Of a DNA stretch of 37,484 bases, positions 23,891-34,797 are shown in pieces. The stretch lies in the NCBI GenBank assembly GCA_014904845.1, contig MU119617.1:1-37484 (forward strand), given 5' to 3'. A program made the translations under genes and the position numbers. Every line of letters begins with the position of its first letter. Position 1 is the stretch's first letter. The stretch is from Acephala macrosclerotiorum (taxonomy: Eukaryota > Ascomycota > Leotiomycetes > Helotiales > Mollisiaceae). The notes below the pieces were generated by a model. That model was not told the origin of the DNA. It made no database searches and saw nothing but the letters and a program-made list of their open reading frames with translations.

Positions 23891-26029
23891 ATATTTATTT
23901 TAAATTTAATTTAATTTGAAATTATTATATATTAAAAATAAAACTAAAAAAATAATTAAAATATTAATTAAAATTTATATATAATAATAAAATAAATTTA
24001 TTTTAAAAAATCAAAAAATATTATTAATAAAATAAATAATTTTTCAAATTTTAATATTTTTTAAAAAAATAAATAAAATATTTATAAAAAATATTTATTT
24101 TAAAATAATTTTAAATTTTTAAAATATTAATTTATTTATTAAAATTTATTTTATATTTAATAATATAAAATTTAAAAAAATTAATAAAATATAAAAATTA
24201 ATAATTAAATATTTAAAAAATTTAATATTTAATTAAAATATAAAAATTTTTTATTTCAAATATTATTAAAAATAAAAAAATAAAATAAAAAATTAAATTA
24301 AATATAAAAATAAAAATAAATTTTTATATATTTAATATTATATTATATTTTTAATAAATTATAATTAAAATTTAATAAAAAAAATTTATAAAAAAATAAT
24401 AATTAAAAAAAATATATTTAATTTAAAAAATTTTATATTATTTTATTTTTATAATTTTTTTAAACGTTTAAAATTTATTTTAAAATAAAATCTTAATAAA
24501 ATTATTTATAATTTATTTTAATATTAAAATATATTTTAATTTTATACGATTTTTAATATTTTTTTTCGTATAAAATAATATTAAATATTAATATATTTTA
24601 ATTAATTTTAAAATTATAAATTTTTAATTAAAATAATAATTTTTTAATTATTTATATAAATAATAATTATATTAAAATTAAAATTTAAATTCGAATAAAT
24701 TTATTTAAAAAAAATTAATAATATTTATTTAATTAAAATTTATATAATTTATTAAAAGTTTAATAAATTTTTAAAAAAACAAATTTTATAAAAAAAAAAA
24801 AATTAAAATATTAAAAAAATCGTTTTATAATTATTAATATTATTAAAAATATTTATTATTAATAATAAATTAAAAATGAAAATATAAAATAATTTTAATT
24901 ATATTTATTAAATTATAATTAATTATTTAAAAAAATACGTAAAAATTAAAAAAATATAATTTCAATTTTAATAAAATAATATTAATATTATATGTAATTA
25001 TTAAATTAATATTATATTTATATTAATATTTTTTTATAATAAAAATTTAATTAATTTAATTAATTAAAAAAATGTTTTAATTTTTTTATTATAATTTATT
25101 AAAATTTAAAACTCGTTAATATTATAAATATAAAAATTATATAATAAAACTTTAAAAATAATATTAATAAATTAATATTATTTTTAAAATTTATTAAAAA
25201 TTTTAAATATTAAAATTAAAATAAATTTTTTTTTAATTTTGTAAATTAAATAATAAAAATTTTTAAAATATAATATAATTTTTTATTTTATTTTAATTTT
25301 TTTTAATTTATTTTTTTATTCGAATTTTAAAATAATTTATATTTAAAAACTTTTTTTAAAACTTTATTAAATATTAATTTTATTATAATATTTATTAATT
25401 TATTTTAATTATTAATTTTTTATAATTTTTTATATTTATATAATTAATAAAAAATTACAATATTAATTATAAATTTTTTTTTTAATTGTTTTTAATTTGA
25501 TTAAAAATTTATATAAACGATTATTAAATTATTAAATAATTATATTATATATTTTTAAAATTAAAACGTTTTTAATAACGTATTTATTTTTAATAAAATT
25601 ATAATAAATAAATAAAAATTTAATTTTAAATTTTTTATTAAAATAATATTAAAAAGTTTTTTAATAATTATAATTAAAAAATAAAAATCGTATATTAATA
25701 TAATTATTAATAAATTTTTTTATAATATTTATAATATATAATTTATTAATATATTTTTATTTTAATAATATTATAATTATATTTAATAAATATAAATAAT
25801 AAATTTTTTTAATAAACGTATTAATATAAATCGTTAAAAAATTATTATTAATTATTTATAAATTTAAATAATATTTTAAAATTATATTTTAATTTTTTTA
25901 TTTTAAATTAAATTAAAAAAAATATTAAAATAATAATTATTCGTTAATTCGATTATTAAATCGTAAAAAAATTAAATTAAAAATATTTTTTTTTATTATA
26001 TTTTTAAATTATTATTACGTAAAAAAACT
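23891..26029. other. A/T desert, RIP-eroded, no readable feature
   Basis: Nearly pure A/T with few CpG remnants; no motif in any frame. It ends where composition changes near 26,030. Confidence 0.8.
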
Positions 26030-26600
26030 CGAAATCAAATAATACAATTTAATTTAATTTAGTGTAATTTACCGAGTTTAATTTTTATATTATAATTTTA
26101 TAAAATAAATTATTCTTTACTATATATACTATTTTTTTAACAAATAATAATAATATTAGTTTATTCGTTTTAAAGTTTTATATTTGTTTCAAAACGCGAT
26201 TTTAACGATTTCTCGTTCGTTGTTTTATTTTCTAATAATTAATACACTGGTCGTACAAAACATCGTCGAGATCGTATACAGTTTTCAAAAGTTTTAACGA
26301 ATTAAGTATAAATACGTTAGCGATTTCGAATTTCAAATTATTGAAATTATTCAATTTATTATTTAACATTTTTCGAATTTTCGTTTATTTCGTTTCAATT
26401 TTATTTTTGAAATTATTTCGATTTTACGAAATATAAAAATTTCAATAAAATTAAAAAATACTTTTATTTTAAACGCGTAAATTCAAAATAAAATTAGTTT
26501 TAATACAATTCTCAAAAAGTTTATTATAATCACTAAAATTATTATATTAATTCGAGAATCGAAATATATATTTAAAAGTGAAAAAAAAAAACAATTTTGA
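26030..26600 (+). other. 5' part of the gypsy element; possible LTR and leader
   Basis: Composition changes here from almost pure A/T to a sequence with many CpG sites and some longer mixed words, for example CACTGGTCGTAC near 26,245. This is where the 5' LTR and primer-binding site should lie. No TG...CA ends or tRNA-complementary site could be fixed. Confidence 0.35.
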
Positions 26601-28250
26601 AAATTTTAAAAATTTTAATATCGCGAAAAAAAAGCGTTTGATTTTTTTAGAATTTGAAATAGAATATTAATTTCGTACGATTTTTTTGAGCGATATTACA
26701 AAAAAAATACACAATTTTAATTTTATATATCGAAAGAAAATATTTAGAAAAATAATTAATTTATTACTCGAAATACTCGAAATCGAAAATAACGATTACA
26801 ATAATCAATAAAATGATTTTATACTCGAGATATTAATACAAATACAAAATATTATTTTTATTATTTTTTAAATTCAAATGCGAAATATAATAAACAATAA
26901 TAAACGTTATATTTTTACTCGTAATAATAATAATAATAATAAACGCTATATTTTCGATCGCGATTACAATAGTAATAATAATAATCGAAATTTCATCGAT
27001 AAAAATTTTATTAATACGAAATAAAAACTAAAAAATATAAATTATTTTAATTTAAATTTAGATTTTTTTTACAATAAAAATAATTATATTACGATCGAAT
27101 AAAATGTTTATTAGTACGATATTTATTTTTTCGTAGATTAAATTAAAAATAGTATTATCGAATTACGCGTTTTAATCGTTAAATAAAATCTTTATATTTA
27201 TTTTTGTAGTACAATTTTAATATAATATTTTAGTAAATTGTTCGAACTCGAAAAAAAAAATCTCAAATTCGATTAAAACGATGTTTTTATATAGATTAAC
27301 GCGTTTACTCGCAAATTTAAAATAATTTCGATCACGATTTTACGTAAATTTTTAAAGTAAATATATTCAAAAAATAATACTCGTAATAAAAAAAACGTTT
27401 AAAAATACATATTAAATATTATTCGTACTATGAAAATAATAAACTTTAATAAATTTATTTAATAATTGTTTTAAATTTTTAATAATATAAATTTAAAATT
27501 TCGTATACTTTTTTCGATATTAATTAAAACAATTTTAATTAAAAATTTTATAAAATAAACGTCGACAAAAATATAAATTTGAAAAAACAATTTAAAGAAA
27601 AAATAATTCTTTATTAGATTTAATAACAATAATAAACGCGATCTCGAATTCAAAAAATTAAATAATTTTAATTCAATTTTTTATTAAAATTCAAAGTAAT
27701 TCAAATCGTAATTTAAATTTTTCGTATTTTATATAAATTTTTATTAGTTTTTTTTTTCGATTAAATTTTTTAGTAAAATAAATCAATTAATAATAAAAAA
27801 TTACTATAAAAACTTATTTTACTACTATTAAAACTTAAACTCGCACTATTAATATTAGTAATAAAATTCGAAAAAATCGAAAATAATAAATTTGTTTATA
27901 AATCAAATTTTTACGAGAATTAGTAAAAGTCTAATAATAATAATTATAAATTCAAACGATATCGTTAATACGACGATATATATTGAATCGATAACGATTT
28001 CTACGATATTTTCATAGAAATTGAAATTAATTATAATAAAAAATTAAAAGAATAAAAATATTTTTTTATTAAAAAACTAAATTTTAATTCGATACAATTC
28101 GAGATTTTAATTGAAAAAAAAATTATCGTCGATATAATTTATTTTATTGATATTATTAAAAAAAAATTTTATCGCAAATACGAAAAAAACTTTTTATCGA
28201 AAATTCAATTGTTTAAATATATTTATAAAAACTTTTACAATATCGATCGA
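26600..28250 (+). pseudogene. gag-like region of the gypsy element
   Basis: By position this should encode Gag. Around 26,885-26,995 one frame reads as basic residues alternating with Asn runs: Arg, six Asn, Lys-Arg-Tyr, then Asp-Arg-Asp-Tyr, then four Asn. Runs of AAT in a RIP-mutated gene are what Gly-rich GGT runs would become, so a Gly/Arg-rich nucleic-acid-binding segment is inferred. An acidic stretch (LLEILEIENNDYNN) lies just upstream, near 26,760-26,800. No CCHC knuckle can be read. The identity rests mainly on position. Confidence 0.4.
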
Positions 28251-28349
28251 TTTTATCAAATTTTTTTATTAAAAATCGAGAAACTTTATTAAATTCTTTT
28301 ATTGAAAATCGAAAAATTTTATCAAATTTTTTTACTAGAAATCGAAAAA
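28251..28349 (+). repeat. Three 33-bp in-frame repeats in the gypsy element
   Basis: Units 28,251-28,283, 28,284-28,316 and 28,317-28,349 each encode an 11-residue word, FYQIFLLKIEK with small changes (the second has a stop for Gln). The frame is the same as the reverse transcriptase frame downstream. Leu and Phe here may be former Pro and Ser, so the original repeat was probably a Pro-rich linker. Confidence 0.8.
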
Positions 28350-29589
28350 ATCGATAAATACAATATTAATAATATACGAAAAATTGATAAATATAGTAAA
28401 CAAAAAACAATTTTTTCGATTTAATTATTTATAATAAACAATTTCTCGTTTTAACGATTTATCGAAATAATTTTTACAAAAATTTCAAATAATTCTATAG
28501 TAAAATATATATACGCGATAATAAAAATTAAACTAAAAATAAATAGTAAATTATATAAAATATATATCGATTTTAATTATTTTCGTTTTTTAATCGATAA
28601 AAAATAAATACAATTCGTATCGAATTTGTTTATCGATAAATTCGAATCAATTACAATTTCAAAAATCGACGAATTAATAAAATTCAACGAACGAATTATT
28701 TTTACAATATATATACTCGAAGTAATTAAAAAATAAAACGTATTTAATAAAATTAAAATTCGTATATAAATAATTAAAAATCTCGATTTTAAATTTCTTT
28801 TGAGTAACGAATTTTTATATTTATACTAAAAAAAATTAAATTACAAAAACTGTATATTTATTGTCGATTTATACGAAAATTTAATTATATCGATTTAAAT
28901 TTTTATAAAAAGTTTTCGTATTAAAAAAAAAATTTTATACGCGAAAAATATTGTAATTTTATTTCGAAAAATCGTTACAATACTAATTATATACTTTTTA
29001 TTATTTAAAAGTCGTCAATTTATATTTAGTATTTAATATATACGTATTTACGATATTATCGTAAATAAAGCAAATTTCGTTATCGTTACAAATTCAAATT
29101 TTATCGATTTATTAATCAAACGAAAAATCAAATTAAAAATGTATTAAAAATACGAAAAAAACGATTATTATATGATCGAATCAATTTCGAACGAAAACGA
29201 ACAAAATTCGAACGAAATTGTTACATTTGTAAATAAAGAAATATTAAACAATAATTAATCATTTTTTAATAATATTATTAAATTAATCGACGTTTTAAAA
29301 ATCGTATTAAATAATAGTATTTATATATGTACTATAAATTCAAAGTTCGTAATTCAATTCGAGATTTTAATCGACGAGTTTACGATTTGTTAAATTGATA
29401 AAAATTTTATTGATTTTTTATTTGAATTGTATATACTCGTTTTATTAATCGAGAATTAATAAAATATAAAAATCGTTAGTAATAAATATTTTATTAGTAC
29501 AAAAAACCAAAAAATTATCAATAAAATGTTCAATATTATATATAATAAAAACAAATTCGAATAAGTAATTTAATTAATATTTTTCGATT
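28350..29589 (+). other. Pre-RT part of the gypsy element (protease region by position)
   Basis: This stretch lies between the 33-bp repeats and the reverse transcriptase. Fragments of an open frame are present, but the D-S/T-G protease triad could not be read with confidence. Moderate RIP damage; no other feature seen. Confidence 0.4.
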
Positions 29590-30272
29590 ATTTCGTATTT
29601 GTAATTTGAAAAATAATCAAAAATAAATTATATTCTCGTTTTATTATCAATATAAGATCTATTAATAAAGCGACGATTTTCGACGCATATTTAATATTGC
29701 GCTAAAAAAAAATTATAGAAATTTTTAGAAATATAATTTATATTACGATTATCGACGAATTAAAATTCTTTTATCAATTTTTGATTCGAGAGAATTATTG
29801 AAACAAATTTACTATTATTAATTATCGCGATTTGAAACATTTTAAAGTAGTTTTTTAAAACTTTAAAAAAAATTTCGTTTACGTTTAACGAATTATAAAC
29901 TTGAAACTTTAATTATATCGTTATTTCGCTAGAGTTTTTATTGATAATATAATCGTTTTCTTAAAAACGTCAAAAAATTACTTTTAATATTTATACGAAA
30001 TATTTATTTTATTCGTAGAAATGCATTTATATTTGTTTCTATTAAAATCTTTTTTGAAATATTTATCGATTTATTTCTTTGATTATCGTATAAACGAATT
30101 TGAAATATTTACGATCGAAAAACGAATAATAATAATTAAAAATTTCGTTTTTTTCGAGACTTTAAAATCTTTAAAAATATATTTAAAAATAACAAATTAA
30201 TTTCGATTCTATGTATCGTTTTACGTGCAAATATCGAAATTATTACAACAATATAAAATACAAATACTTATA

Positions 30273-30328
<56 letters not shown>

Positions 30329-30494
30329 ACGAAAAAAATCAAAAAAAAAAAAAATTTTATGTGCGTATTACATAGAAATTTACGAATTAAAAAAAAGTAT
30401 CGTAAAAAAATCTTCAAATCTATTTATTAAACAAACGCATATTAATTTATTACGATTTAAACAAATCGCTTTTTTTCAAAATCGATATTTCTAA
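29590..30494 (+). pseudogene. Ty3/gypsy reverse transcriptase, broken by RIP
   Basis: One frame runs through the whole stretch. It reads INIRSINKATIFDAY (about 29,646-29,690), then YITIIDELKFFYQF near 29,750, where the Asp of TIID is the first catalytic carboxylate. NKFTIINYRDLKHFKVVF follows near 29,810-29,860. The catalytic F/Y-x-D-D box stands at 29,937-29,948 as TTT ATT GAT AAT, that is FIDN, with the second Asp lost by G-to-A. The end (FFETLKSLKIYLKI and SKLLQQYK, about 30,150-30,255) is the typical connection to RNase H. The frame then crosses a 53-base A run coding only Lys and continues to 30,494. Stops fall at former Trp or Gln. It cannot be active. Confidence 0.88.
30274..30326 (+). 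repeat. 53-base uninterrupted A run inside the RT-RNase H linker
   Basis: The run is followed by AATTACGAAAAAAATC and a second A-rich block, giving a Lys-rich linker in frame with the reverse transcriptase. Native gypsy linkers here are rich in Lys and Arg. Purine-only codons (AAG, AGA, GAA, GGA) turn into AAA by G-to-A, so RIP plus slippage could produce it. Homopolymer length is also prone to sequencing error. Confidence 0.9.
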
Positions 30495-30540
30495 AAACAA
30501 TTTTGAAATTATAGTTTTTTATTTTAAAAAAAATCATATT

Positions 30541-30890
30541 TTGATTTTAAATTTTTTTAACTTATTAATTTCCACGATTCAATTCGTATTACTTTTAAGT
30601 AAATTGATTTTTTTCGTCGAAAAATATTATTATTTTATCGAGCTCGAAATAATATATTTAATATATATTTGTAAAAAATTTCGAATTATAATTCAAAATA
30701 ATAAGTATTTTATTCAAATTTTAACGAATTATTTAATAATAAAAAATATTTGTAATCAAATCTTTTTATTTACTTTCGACGCTATTAAAACCAATATAAA
30801 ACTTATTACGATTTTCGAATATTTTTTTTAATTCAATCTCGAAATAAAATATATTTTTAAAAAATCAAATATTATATTCAATGTTTTAAA
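30541..30890 (+). pseudogene. Ty3/gypsy RNase H, broken
   Basis: The frame moves by one base relative to the reverse transcriptase between about 30,495 and 30,540. It then reads IQFVLLLSKLIFFVEKYYY and FIELEIIYLIYICKKFRIII, matching the gypsy RNase H block where family members have ER-Y-W-P-TELE. The catalytic Glu is in ELE. ILTNYL follows, where the family has the catalytic TDH; here Asp is Asn and His is Tyr, both single RIP-type transitions. NICNQIFLFTFDAIKTNIKL fits the end of the domain. It is inactive. Confidence 0.88.
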
Positions 30891-31122
30891 TAGATTTAAA
30901 ATTATTTTCTCGAGAAATATTTTTAAAAACAATACTTTAAATAATTTTTATTTGTTCTTAGAAATCATTATTAACTCAAAGTACAAATTACGATTTGTAG
31001 AAAACTATATTAAAAATCGTTATTTTTATAAGACTTTGAAATTTTTCGATTAAAAAATAAATAAATTAATTTCTCAAAAAATTTAAATCGATAATTTTTT
31101 CTTTTTTTTGTAGAATAGTTTA

Positions 31123-31790
31123 TTGTTTTATATTCTCTATAAAAATTTCAATCGTTTTTATATTTTGAAAATTATATTTTACGATATTCTTTTGAAAGTT
31201 TATAATAAATATTATTTCGATCTCAAGAAAATAAAACAAAAATTGTCGAATTTCGCGATTCGTAGATTAACGAAAAAATTGATCGAATACTTAGTTTACT
31301 ACTCAAATTATCTCTACAATAAAACTCTACGATTTCTAATACACGGTTTTTTACAATCAATTCGTATCAAATTAAAACTTTTCATAGTAATCGCAATTGA
31401 TTTTATTTTTGATTTTTCAATCGTAAAAACAATTATTTTGTAAAAAATTAAAAACTTCGATTTTTTCGATTATTTAATATTAATATTTTACAAATTCTCT
31501 AAAAAAAAACTATTTATTTCAAAGTATACTATATATATAATCGAAAACTAAATCAAAATTCTAATTACAATACTCGTATTTTATAACTAGAAAATATCGA
31601 ATAATATTATTTTTAATCGAAATAAAAAATTCGTTTTCGAATTTTAATAAATTATTTTTAAATTTATAAATACAAAACTACGAATATTTATCACTTAATA
31701 TCTATAAACAAATAAATTATTAAAACGAATTATATAAAAAATCGAAATCGATTTTTATTATTTTATTATATTTTATTTCGATTAATTATA
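31123..31790 (+). pseudogene. Ty3/gypsy integrase, broken
   Basis: The relic shows the N-terminal zinc-binding module followed by the catalytic core. KYYFDLKKIKQKLSNF and, later, YYSNYLYNKTLR stand where the family has the HHCC zinc finger: His and both Cys are now Tyr, each one transition away. GFLQSIRIKLKLFIVIAIDF follows, with the first catalytic Asp intact at 31,399-31,401. In-frame TAA follows at 31,441. Downstream, TATCAC with later AAACGAAT near 31,689-31,740 resembles the HPxxDGQxERxN block of the core end, much degraded. Same frame as the RNase H. Confidence 0.82.
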
Positions 31791-32279
31791 AACGAATCAT
31801 ATCATTTTATATTAAACTACTATTAATAATATATTTACAATAACTATTAATATTAATTTAAACGAAATTATTACTAATTACAAAACGAATACAATTTTGT
31901 TATTTTTGTATAAATTAAATTTTTTTAATATTTCTAAAGTTATTTGAAAACTTCGTCAATAAAACGTATAATTGACTATTGATTTCATCGCTATATTCGT
32001 CAAAGAACAATACAATTCTAAATATAAACCGCTTACAATAAATATTAGTAATTCAATATATATTAAACTTTATAAAAATTACAATTTTTTAAACTATTTA
32101 AATTCAAAGTTAATAAAGTAATAAATCGATCTTTTTTTTATTAAAAACGCATTAATCGCTTTATATATAAATTGTAATTATTTTTTTATTGAAAAATCTA
32201 TTTAATTATTTTTATCGTTTATTTATATTTCGTATCAAAAAACAAAAATTCGTATAATAAATTAAAATCAAATACTGTA

Positions 32280-32625
32280 AAACTAATCGACGTCGATTCA
32301 AACGACGAATATAATAGCGATTAAAAATCTTAAGAACTTGAAAAAACCGTCGATAAAAAATACACTCAATATAATAATAAAAACAATTTCAAGTATTTAA
32401 TCAAATGAAAAAACTATAATAACGCATAAAATCAATAATATAAAATCGAATTACTCAAAAACGCAATCGAACTCATTTAAAAATACGAAACTCGCGTATT
32501 AAAATTTTTAACTCGAATTCGTATACGTATTCGTTCAAAAAACCAATCTCGAGCTCAATAACAAAAAATTAAATAATCACGTAAATTTCGAGATTATCTC
32601 AAAAAAACAATCAATCTAAAAAAGT
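32280..32625 (+). pseudogene. Integrase C-terminal tail with chromodomain, broken
   Basis: An acidic stretch (LIDVDSNDEYNSD, about 32,280-32,320) leads into a chromodomain from about 32,349: YTQYNNKNNFKYLIK, stop, KNYNNA, stop, NQ, stop, then YKIELLKNAIELI. The three stops (TGA at 32,406 and two TAA after it) stand where chromodomains carry aromatic Trp residues. The last helix is well preserved. Chromodomains on integrases define chromoviruses and are known to steer insertion to methylated-histone heterochromatin. That would fit the element's place in this block, but its activity here is gone. Confidence 0.82.
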
Positions 32626-32640
32626 TTATATAATTTTAAT

Positions 32641-32847
32641 CGATCGAAGAATTTTACTTTTGAATTCATTATATTCACTTTATTTATTAGTATAATTTCA
32701 CTTGTTTACAATTTGTTTAATTCAATTTCTTTTTATACAATATTTCTATTTTTAATAATTATAATAATTCAATTTTATCGACAATAATAATAATCTTTAA
32801 AATTAAAATTACTTGATTTTATTATGCGCTTTACTTTTATAAAATAG
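32641..32847. other. Spacer after the chromodomain; possible LTR fragment
   Basis: Moderately A/T sequence between the end of the chromodomain frame and the next coding relic. The gypsy 3' LTR would be expected to begin around here, but no copy of it was recognised near 26,030-26,600. Confidence 0.35.
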
Positions 32848-34797
32848 CGTATAACGTTTAATAACGACAATTTCAACGTTTACAAATTTTTGACTTTCGA
32901 TATAAATTTTATCGAACTCGAAAAAAATTTATTTACTTTCGATATACGAAAACGATACACTTTATCGCTTTTATTAAACGACGAATTAAATAATATCGTT
33001 CATTACTTAGTTTTTCTTAATTCAATTTCAAACAAAAATAATAAATTCGTTTTCAATTACGAAATATTTTACGAATTTTATTGTAAATACAAAATAAATC
33101 TTTTAAAAATTTTATTATTACTCGTATTCAATTTTTCAATTTCTTTATCAAATTTCAAAAATATTTTATTAATTCTCTTAATAATTTCATTAGTTTTTTT
33201 ATTTAAATTTAATAATATTTTATTAATTTTTTTTACGATATATTAATTTTTTCAAATATATATAAAAAAAATTCTTTAAATTCTTTTAATAAAAAAATAC
33301 AAATTCAATATTTCAATTTTTCAAATTTTTTAATCAAAAAACGATAAAAGTTTTTAAAAAATCAATAAAGTGTTTTTTTTTTTTCGTATAAAAAAATATC
33401 GAATTATTTATCGAAAAATCTTCGATAATAAACTATTTATTCAATTTCAAATCGATAAATTCTATATTAAGTATAGCGATTTTTTTAACAATTTAAAACT
33501 TTTCATCGAACGATTATTTATTGAATTAAACAAAAGCAAATTTAAAAGCGTTAAATTTACTTTGAATTTAAATAATTTTTATATTTATTTGTTAGTTTAA
33601 TAAATTAAAAACGAATTCGAACGTTTAATTTTGATTTCGCAATTATCGATATAAAACTTTATTTCAATCGAATTAGTTTTATTTCGATCAAATACTAATA
33701 AAGTTTTTAAAGTAATAAAACGAGTACAAAAAATTAAAATAAAAGTAATTTGAAAACTAAACTATAAAATATACTCGATAATAATTTAATTAATTGAAAT
33801 CGTAAACAATATATTAACAAATTTATCAAAACTAGTAAACGCTTTAATAATAAAATTTTTAACATTTGAAAACACGAAATTAATCACTAAAATCAATACT
33901 AAAAACTACAATCTTTTATTGTAATTCGCGAAAAAACTCTTTTTAAATCATATTAAAAACAATACAAAATATAAATTCAAAAAAAACATTGAAAATAATA
34001 CGAACGAATTATTTCGCTTTATGAAATAATTTAAAATCGAATAATATTTATCGTTCAAAAACTCAATAAAATTGACTTTTTATCGTTGGTTTGATTACTT
34101 CCAAGAATTAAACGTTATAGCGATTAACGACGACGAGTTCAATACTTTAAAAAAAATCCAAAAAATTTTCAAAGTTCGTACGCAAATTATATCGATTACT
34201 ACGACAAATTACACAATAATTGATTTAAGTATTTTACGATTCTTATTAGTTTTTAGTATTCTTATTAAAGTAAAATAAAACCGATTAAAAACACTTGAAA
34301 TAAACGCAATAAATATCGATATAAAAATCGAAAACGAGAACGTAAAAATTGATAAAATTGTCGTTTTTAGAAAATACAATTTATTTTTCGATATAAATAC
34401 TATAAAAACTAGCGACTTGAATTGATTATACAAATATTAAAAAATATTATAGAATTTGCTAGTAAATGTTTTTAATATCAAGATTTAAAAAGAATAAAAA
34501 TCGATTATCGAATATATTGAGAAATTTATTTTAAAAAAAATAATATTTTAAAGATTTCAAAAAAATTTATTCGATTTTATTTTGAACAATATATCAATTA
34601 AAATAGAAAATTTGATCGAAATAATTAATAAAACTCTAAAAATACGATTTTATCGTTCTCGAAATATAAAAAATTAATAAAAATCGTAATATGAAAAATA
34701 TTTCGATTTTAAAACTTTAAAATACATTGAAAAAATTGTAAATACATTTGCACGAAATACTTTATTATTGAATTTACAAACGGATTACACTTCGTAA
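32848..34797 (+). pseudogene. Unidentified long decayed reading frame
   Basis: One frame, without detectable frameshift, runs about 650 codons and is interrupted only by TAA, TAG and TGA, many at places that could have been Gln or Trp. It opens with FDINFIELEKNLFTFDIRKR and LLLNDELNNIVHYLVFL. A stretch at 33,110-33,245 rich in Leu, Phe, Ile and Ser would follow from C-to-T change of Pro/Ser/Thr codons. Then come KFKKNIENNTNELFRFMK and TFYRWFDYFQELNVIAINDD, continuing with EFNTLKKIQKIFKVRTQ near 34,072-34,190, an acidic basic-patterned region, and the end QTDYTS-stop at 34,795. I do not recognise the family. It lies just downstream of the gypsy chromodomain in the same orientation. It may be an extra ORF of that element, the gag of another element, or a captured gene. 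Confidence 0.6.

Larger units (their letters stand above)
26030..32640 (+). mobile_element. Decayed Ty3/gypsy chromovirus-type LTR retrotransposon
   Basis: The domain order reverse transcriptase, RNase H, integrase, chromodomain on the plus strand is that of Ty3/gypsy chromoviruses. The frames can still be followed, with stops mainly where Trp or Gln is expected. The left boundary is set at the composition change and the right at the end of the chromodomain frame. The LTRs could not be paired by eye, so both ends are approximate and the 3' LTR may lie beyond 32,640. Confidence 0.8.

Noticed and set aside
27471..27653. 60-codon minus-strand open frame
   Set aside because: Low-complexity residues, and opposite the gag-like region; no motif.
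30225..30494. A stand-alone small Lys-rich protein
   Set aside because: The frame is continuous with the reverse transcriptase upstream, and its start is internal to that domain.
34209..34433. 74-codon minus-strand open frame
   Set aside because: It lies opposite the longer plus-strand decayed frame and has Phe/Ile/Ser-rich chance composition.
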